Shown here in pieces: positions 60,839 to 64,000 of a stretch of 64,000 bases of DNA. The notes beneath the pieces were generated by a model. It ran no database searches. It worked only from the letters and a program-made list of their open reading frames with translations, and was not told the origin of the DNA. Numbering within the stretch: the first letter of the stretch is position 1; every line of letters begins with the position of its first letter. The stretch is from Calditrichia bacterium (GTDB lineage: Bacteria > Calditrichota > Calditrichia > RBG-13-44-9 > J075): NCBI GenBank assembly GCA_020635015.1, contig JACKAP010000015.1, positions 1 through 64,000 on the forward strand, written 5' to 3'. The position numbers were made by a program, and so were the translations under genes.

Positions 60839-62113
60839 ATGAAACGTATTTTCTCCACCAAATCCGAGTTCGCCCGCAACGTGCTCACCCTGGTCAGCGG
60901 CGCCACCATCGCCCAGGCGATTCCGGTGGCGATCGCCCCAATCCTCACTCGCCTCTACCGGCCGGAGGATTTTGGGATCTTTGCGCTCTTCGCCAGCGTC
61001 AGCGGGATCTTGGCGGTGGGGGCGGCCGGGCGTTATGAGGCGGCGATCCTGCTGCCGGAAACCGGGCGCGAGGCAAGGCATGTAACCCTCCTGGCGCTGC
61101 TGGTCAGCCTGTTGAGCGGCATTTTAACCCTGCTGCTGGTGACCGGTTTCAACCGGCCGCTCGCCGCGCTGCTGGGCGATCCGGCCATCGCTCCCTGGCT
61201 CTACCTGGTGCCGCTCAGTGTGCTGCTGAGCGGAATCTACCAGGCGCTCAATTACTGGTTCAACCGCCACAAGCAATACCCGGCGCTGGCTGCCAGCAAG
61301 ATTTACCAGACCGGGAGCGCCTCCGCCGGGCAACTGCTGCTGGGGATTGCCGGTAGCGGCAGCGCTGGACTGATCCTCGGCTGGGTGCTGGGGCAGGGAG
61401 CGGCGGCCGCCAGCTTGGCCGGGAGAACCGGGAAGACCGAACTCTTTCGTGGAGAAGACATTTCAATCGGCGAAATGAAGAACCAGGCCCGCCGCTACCG
61501 TCAGTTTCCTCAATTTGCCCTATTTGGCAGCCTGGTCAACAGCCTTTCCTACAATCTCGCCAATATCCTGATCTCGATTCTGTTCAGCGCCTCCATCCTC
61601 GGCTTTTATGCCCTGGTCTACCGGGTGCTGGCGATGCCTTCCACCCTGATCGGCCATGCGGTGGCCCAGGTTTATTTTCAGCAAGGGACGGAGGAAAAAC
61701 GCCGCGACGGCCGGGTCGCCGCCACCTTCCGCAGCACCCTCAAGCGATTACTGCTGGCGGGGATTCCCATTTTTCTGCTGCTATTCATCGGCATCCGCTA
61801 CCTCTTCGCCCCGGTTTTCGGGGCCGAGTGGGAAGAAGCGGGAGGTTATGCCCAGATCCTGCTGCCCTTTTTCTTCATCCGCTTCATCAGCGCTACCCTC
61901 AGCACCACCATGACCATCCTCGAAAAGCTAAAACAAGCACTCGTCGTGCATCTGTCGATCATCGCCGGAAACCTGCTGGCCTTCGGCGCGGCTTATCGCT
62001 TTCAGTGGGATTTTGAACGGTTTCTTTATCTCTACGTGATGATTTTGTCGTTTTTGTATACGATATTCCTGATCTATTATTACCGGCTGGCGCGGGGAGA
62101 GAAGAAAGACTGA
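60839..62113 (+). CDS. polysaccharide flippase (Wzx-like)
   Basis: 424 aa, about 12 membrane helices. The N-terminus FARNVLTLVSGATIAQAIPV and LYRPEDFGIFALF is typical of RfbX/Wzx flippases. A short soluble loop (FRGEDISIGEMKNQARRYRQFP) lies mid-protein. It exports lipid-linked oligosaccharides. First gene of a second polysaccharide cluster. Confidence 0.9.
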   Translation: MKRIFSTKSEFARNVLTLVSGATIAQAIPVAIAPILTRLYRPEDFGIFALFASVSGILAVGAAGRYEAAILLPETGREARHVTLLALLVSLLSGILTLLLVTGFNRPLAALLGDPAIAPWLYLVPLSVLLSGIYQALNYWFNRHKQYPALAASKIYQTGSASAGQLLLGIAGSGSAGLILGWVLGQGAAAASLAGRTGKTELFRGEDISIGEMKNQARRYRQFPQFALFGSLVNSLSYNLANILISILFSASILGFYALVYRVLAMPSTLIGHAVAQVYFQQGTEEKRRDGRVAATFRSTLKRLLLAGIPIFLLLFIGIRYLFAPVFGAEWEEAGGYAQILLPFFFIRFISATLSTTMTILEKLKQALVVHLSIIAGNLLAFGAAYRFQWDFERFLYLYVMILSFLYTIFLIYYYRLARGEKKD

Positions 62114-62114
62114 T

Positions 62115-62226
62115 AGCCACGGAGACACAGAGAACACAGAGAGTTGTCAGTTGTCAGTTGTCAGTCTTTGTAGTGATCGGTGGCCACCGATCTATTCTCC
62201 GTGATCTCTGTGGCTCTGTGGCAAAA
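62115..62226. repeat. CACAGAG hairpin containing heptads and another palindrome
   Basis: AGCCACGGAGACACAGAG pairs with CTCTGTGGCTCTGTGGC. Inside are three GTTGTCA heptads and a perfect 18-bp palindrome GATCGGTGGCCACCGATC (62175-62192). Confidence 0.88.
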
Positions 62227-62246
62227 GACTAATCGGATATTAACTA

Positions 62247-62801
62247 ATGACCCGTAAACTCATCCAACTATTTTACACCCTTCTGGCCCATATCTTCTAC
62301 CCGCAGAAGACCGAGTTGCTGCAGCTCTCGCCGACCTTTGCCCGCGGTTACATTCTTGCCCAAAAGATCCTCAACCTCAACGGCTGCCGGCGGATTCCCT
62401 GGCCGGTGCATCTGACCTCGAAGGTCTATGGAAACATCACCGTGGGGAAGATCACCACTCCGGGGATGTCGCCCAACATTTATGTCAACGGCCTCAATGG
62501 GGTGGTTTTTGGCGACAATGTCTATATCGGTCCCGGCGCAAAGATCATCAGCGCCAATCATGATGAACGCGACTATCGCCGCCATATCCCGGGCAAGCCG
62601 GTGCGAATCGGGAACAATGTATGGATCGGGGCCAATGCGGTGATCTTGCCGGAGGTGACGATCGGCGACAACGTGATCGTCGGCGCCGGTGCAGTGGTGA
62701 CGGCGGATGTGCCGCCCGATGTGATTGTCGCCGGCAATCCCGCCCGGGTGATCCGTGAAAAGGCGCCTTATGGAAGCGATGAGGTCGCTCATGGCGAATA
62801 A
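62247..62801 (+). CDS. hexapeptide-repeat acyltransferase
   Basis: 184 aa. An N-terminal helical region is followed by left-handed beta-helix repeats from about residue 60 (VYGNITVGKITTPG, VVFGDNVYIGPGAKI), the active-site NHD in IISANHDERDYRRHI, and the last coils VRIGNNVWIGANAVILPE and VIVGAGAVVT, ending in AGNPARVIREK. This layout fits maltose/galactoside-type O-acetyltransferases (LbetaH). It probably O-acetylates a sugar of the surface polysaccharide. Overlaps the next gene. Confidence 0.9.
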   Translation: MTRKLIQLFYTLLAHIFYPQKTELLQLSPTFARGYILAQKILNLNGCRRIPWPVHLTSKVYGNITVGKITTPGMSPNIYVNGLNGVVFGDNVYIGPGAKIISANHDERDYRRHIPGKPVRIGNNVWIGANAVILPEVTIGDNVIVGAGAVVTADVPPDVIVAGNPARVIREKAPYGSDEVAHGE

Positions 62802-63696
62802 TCCGGCTAAATCCGGAAGTGGTCTGAGCGCCTTGGTTCCCCGCCCCCTGAAGCGATTCCTCGGCATGCTCAGGCGTGCGCTGATCTACCGCAATTACGA
62901 CTCAAGCGCGTACTGGCGTAAGCGCACCGAAGCGCAGGGAGAAGCACGGGTGCTCTGGCGCAACGAAGCCTACAACCGCTGCTACCGCCGGCGGCAGCAG
63001 GAATTGATCGAAGCGTTCCTGCCGGAAATAGATCGTGAATACCGGGTGCTCGACATCGGCTGCGGCGTCGGCACGGTGGCAAAAATGCTCGCGCAGCATC
63101 CGCTGATCCGGATTGATGCGGTGGACTTCCCGGAGATGATCGCCGCCGCCCGCCGGGAAAATTCTTCCCCATGCATCACTTATATTGCCAGCAGCGCGGA
63201 GGATTATTTCGATTCGCAAAAGCGCTACGACCTGGTGCTTTCCTCTGCCTGTTTCTCAGCGATCCGCGATATCACCAGCTTGCGTCAGGCCATCCGAAAC
63301 TGCGCCGCCATGACCGCCCCGGGAGGACGCATGCTGATGCTAGACCCTTTCCACCGCTGGAATTACCTTGCCCGCAGCAAGTTCAGCTCCCGCCAGGTGA
63401 TCGCCCTGATGGATTCGCTGGGCTTTACCTGCATCCGCAAGAGCGGGGTGTTGTTCTGGCCTTACCGCGAATGGCTGGCCAATTCCGATTTTCCGCCGGA
63501 ACAAATCGAAAAACATTTCCACCGGGGCGAAAGGCTGCTGAAAGTGCTTGGCGCGCATCTTTGGGCCGATTATAAAATCCTGGAATTTGTCAAGGTCGGT
63601 AAGGTTCGCTTAAAGCATGATTTGTCGAATATCGAACATAATTGCCACAGAGACACAGAGCACACAGAGAACCGACAACCGACATCTGATAACTGA
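62770..63696 (+). CDS. class I SAM-dependent methyltransferase with repeat-derived tail
   Basis: 308 aa from ATG at 62770; other in-frame starts at 62755 (GTG) and 62791 (ATG) are also possible. Motif I is VLDIGCGVGTVAKMLA, followed by IDAVDFPEMI and a LVLSSACFSAIRD motif IV region. The last 18 codons (NCHRDTEHTENRQPTSDN) lie inside a CACAGAG repeat, so the original C-terminus was replaced or extended. Overlaps the acyltransferase gene by about 30 nt, so likely a polysaccharide-cluster enzyme. Confidence 0.85.
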   Translation: MEAMRSLMANNPAKSGSGLSALVPRPLKRFLGMLRRALIYRNYDSSAYWRKRTEAQGEARVLWRNEAYNRCYRRRQQELIEAFLPEIDREYRVLDIGCGVGTVAKMLAQHPLIRIDAVDFPEMIAAARRENSSPCITYIASSAEDYFDSQKRYDLVLSSACFSAIRDITSLRQAIRNCAAMTAPGGRMLMLDPFHRWNYLARSKFSSRQVIALMDSLGFTCIRKSGVLFWPYREWLANSDFPPEQIEKHFHRGERLLKVLGAHLWADYKILEFVKVGKVRLKHDLSNIEHNCHRDTEHTENRQPTSDN

Positions 63697-63760
63697 CAAC
63701 TGGCAACTGGCAACTGGCAACTGACAACTAACTCTGTGATCTCTGTGGCTCTGTGGCAAC
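63641..63760. repeat. CACAGAG hairpin with nine heptads, inside a gene end
   Basis: TTGCCACAGAGACACAGAG pairs with CTCTGTGGCTCTGTGGCAA. The loop from 63672 advances in 7-nt steps: CCGACAA, CCGACAT, CTGATAA, CTGACAA, three CTGGCAA, CTGACAA, CTAACTC. Confidence 0.92.
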
Positions 63761-63803
63761 AGTTAACAAGTTAATTTTTAACCCATCCTGAGGAAGAAAA
63801 ATC

Positions 63804-64000
63804 GTGAAGCTGCGCCGACTGTTCCTGATAAAAATGCTCCTGCTGCGCCGGCGCAAGACGCTGCTAAGCGAACTGCGCGAGCGCCTCTCCCGCGGCCATT
63901 TGCAATTTTATCCCGAGCTGTCCGGACGGGTGGCGATCTACCGCCTGGCCTGTCTGATTGCATCCCAAACGGAGCGCCGGATTGCCCTGGTGCCGGATTA
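63804..64000 (+). CDS. N-terminal part of an uncharacterised gene, cut by the window edge
   Basis: Starts at GTG with a GAGGAAG site about 7 nt upstream and stays open to the window end (65 residues). The N-terminus is basic with hydrophobic patches (LRRLFLIKMLLLRRRK), then GHLQFYPELSGRVAIYRLACLIASQTE. Family unknown. It probably continues the second polysaccharide cluster. Confidence 0.6.
   Translation, partial: MKLRRLFLIKMLLLRRRKTLLSELRERLSRGHLQFYPELSGRVAIYRLACLIASQTERRIALVPD

Overview
The window looks like chromosome from an uncultured Gram-negative bacterium, probably of the FCB / candidate phylum KSB1 - Calditrichota kind. This is an inference from gene content, not a proven identification. 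The evidence is a TonB-dependent receptor, several outer-membrane barrels, lipoproteins, many exported proteins whose signal peptides end in Ala-Gln, a tricorn-like protease, separate SecD and SecF, and moderately high GC. No rRNA, tRNA, CRISPR array, phage gene or transposase was seen. Long intergenic gaps are filled with several families of short palindromic and tandem repeats.

Layout. 1-4044: tail of a probable outer-membrane protein, a small CxxC membrane protein, then a duplicated-domain lipoprotein coupled to a TonB-dependent receptor (metal or cofactor uptake). 4577-17460, minus strand: a surface polysaccharide cluster with a glycosyltransferase, a nucleotidyltransferase-like protein, two B12-type radical SAM proteins, two methyltransferases, a GT39-type membrane glycosyltransferase, a small membrane protein, a flippase, a GNAT protein and a PIG-L deacetylase. 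17771-19768, plus strand: an ABC ATPase, a HAD phosphatase and a 69-aa protein. 20055-24721, minus strand: purA, a STAS protein, secF and secD. 24936-32647, minus strand: three exported hydrolases (PhoD-like phosphatase, tricorn-like protease, M1 peptidase with HEAT repeats). 33110-40427: truC, another GT39 glycosyltransferase, valS and ilvE. 40550-43420: a barrel protein, a SpoIID protein and a SPOR protein. 44206-51080: an AddB-like nuclease, a POTRA-less Omp85 barrel and a lipoprotein with a kinase-like residue pattern. 51829-58543, minus strand: a 1455-aa TIR-CHAT-STAND-TPR protein, a protein with a partial Nudix-like motif and a Met-rich exported protein. 58693-64000: an SDF symporter, an exported DinB protein and a second polysaccharide cluster (flippase, hexapeptide acyltransferase, methyltransferase, partial gene).

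The most system-like locus is the TIR-CHAT-STAND-TPR gene, which combines an NADase-type TIR domain, a caspase-like protease domain, an NTPase switch and a TPR sensor in one chain; a conflict (antiphage or abortive infection) role is inferred. The most unusual non-coding feature is the repeat landscape. Almost every tandem repeat has a 7-bp period, heptads form the loops of dispersed CACAGAG hairpins, and different palindrome families are nested concentrically inside one another. Some repeats supply the 3' ends of genes. The kinase-like lipoprotein and a 20-codon Lys/Leu/Ile peptide gene also deserve attention.
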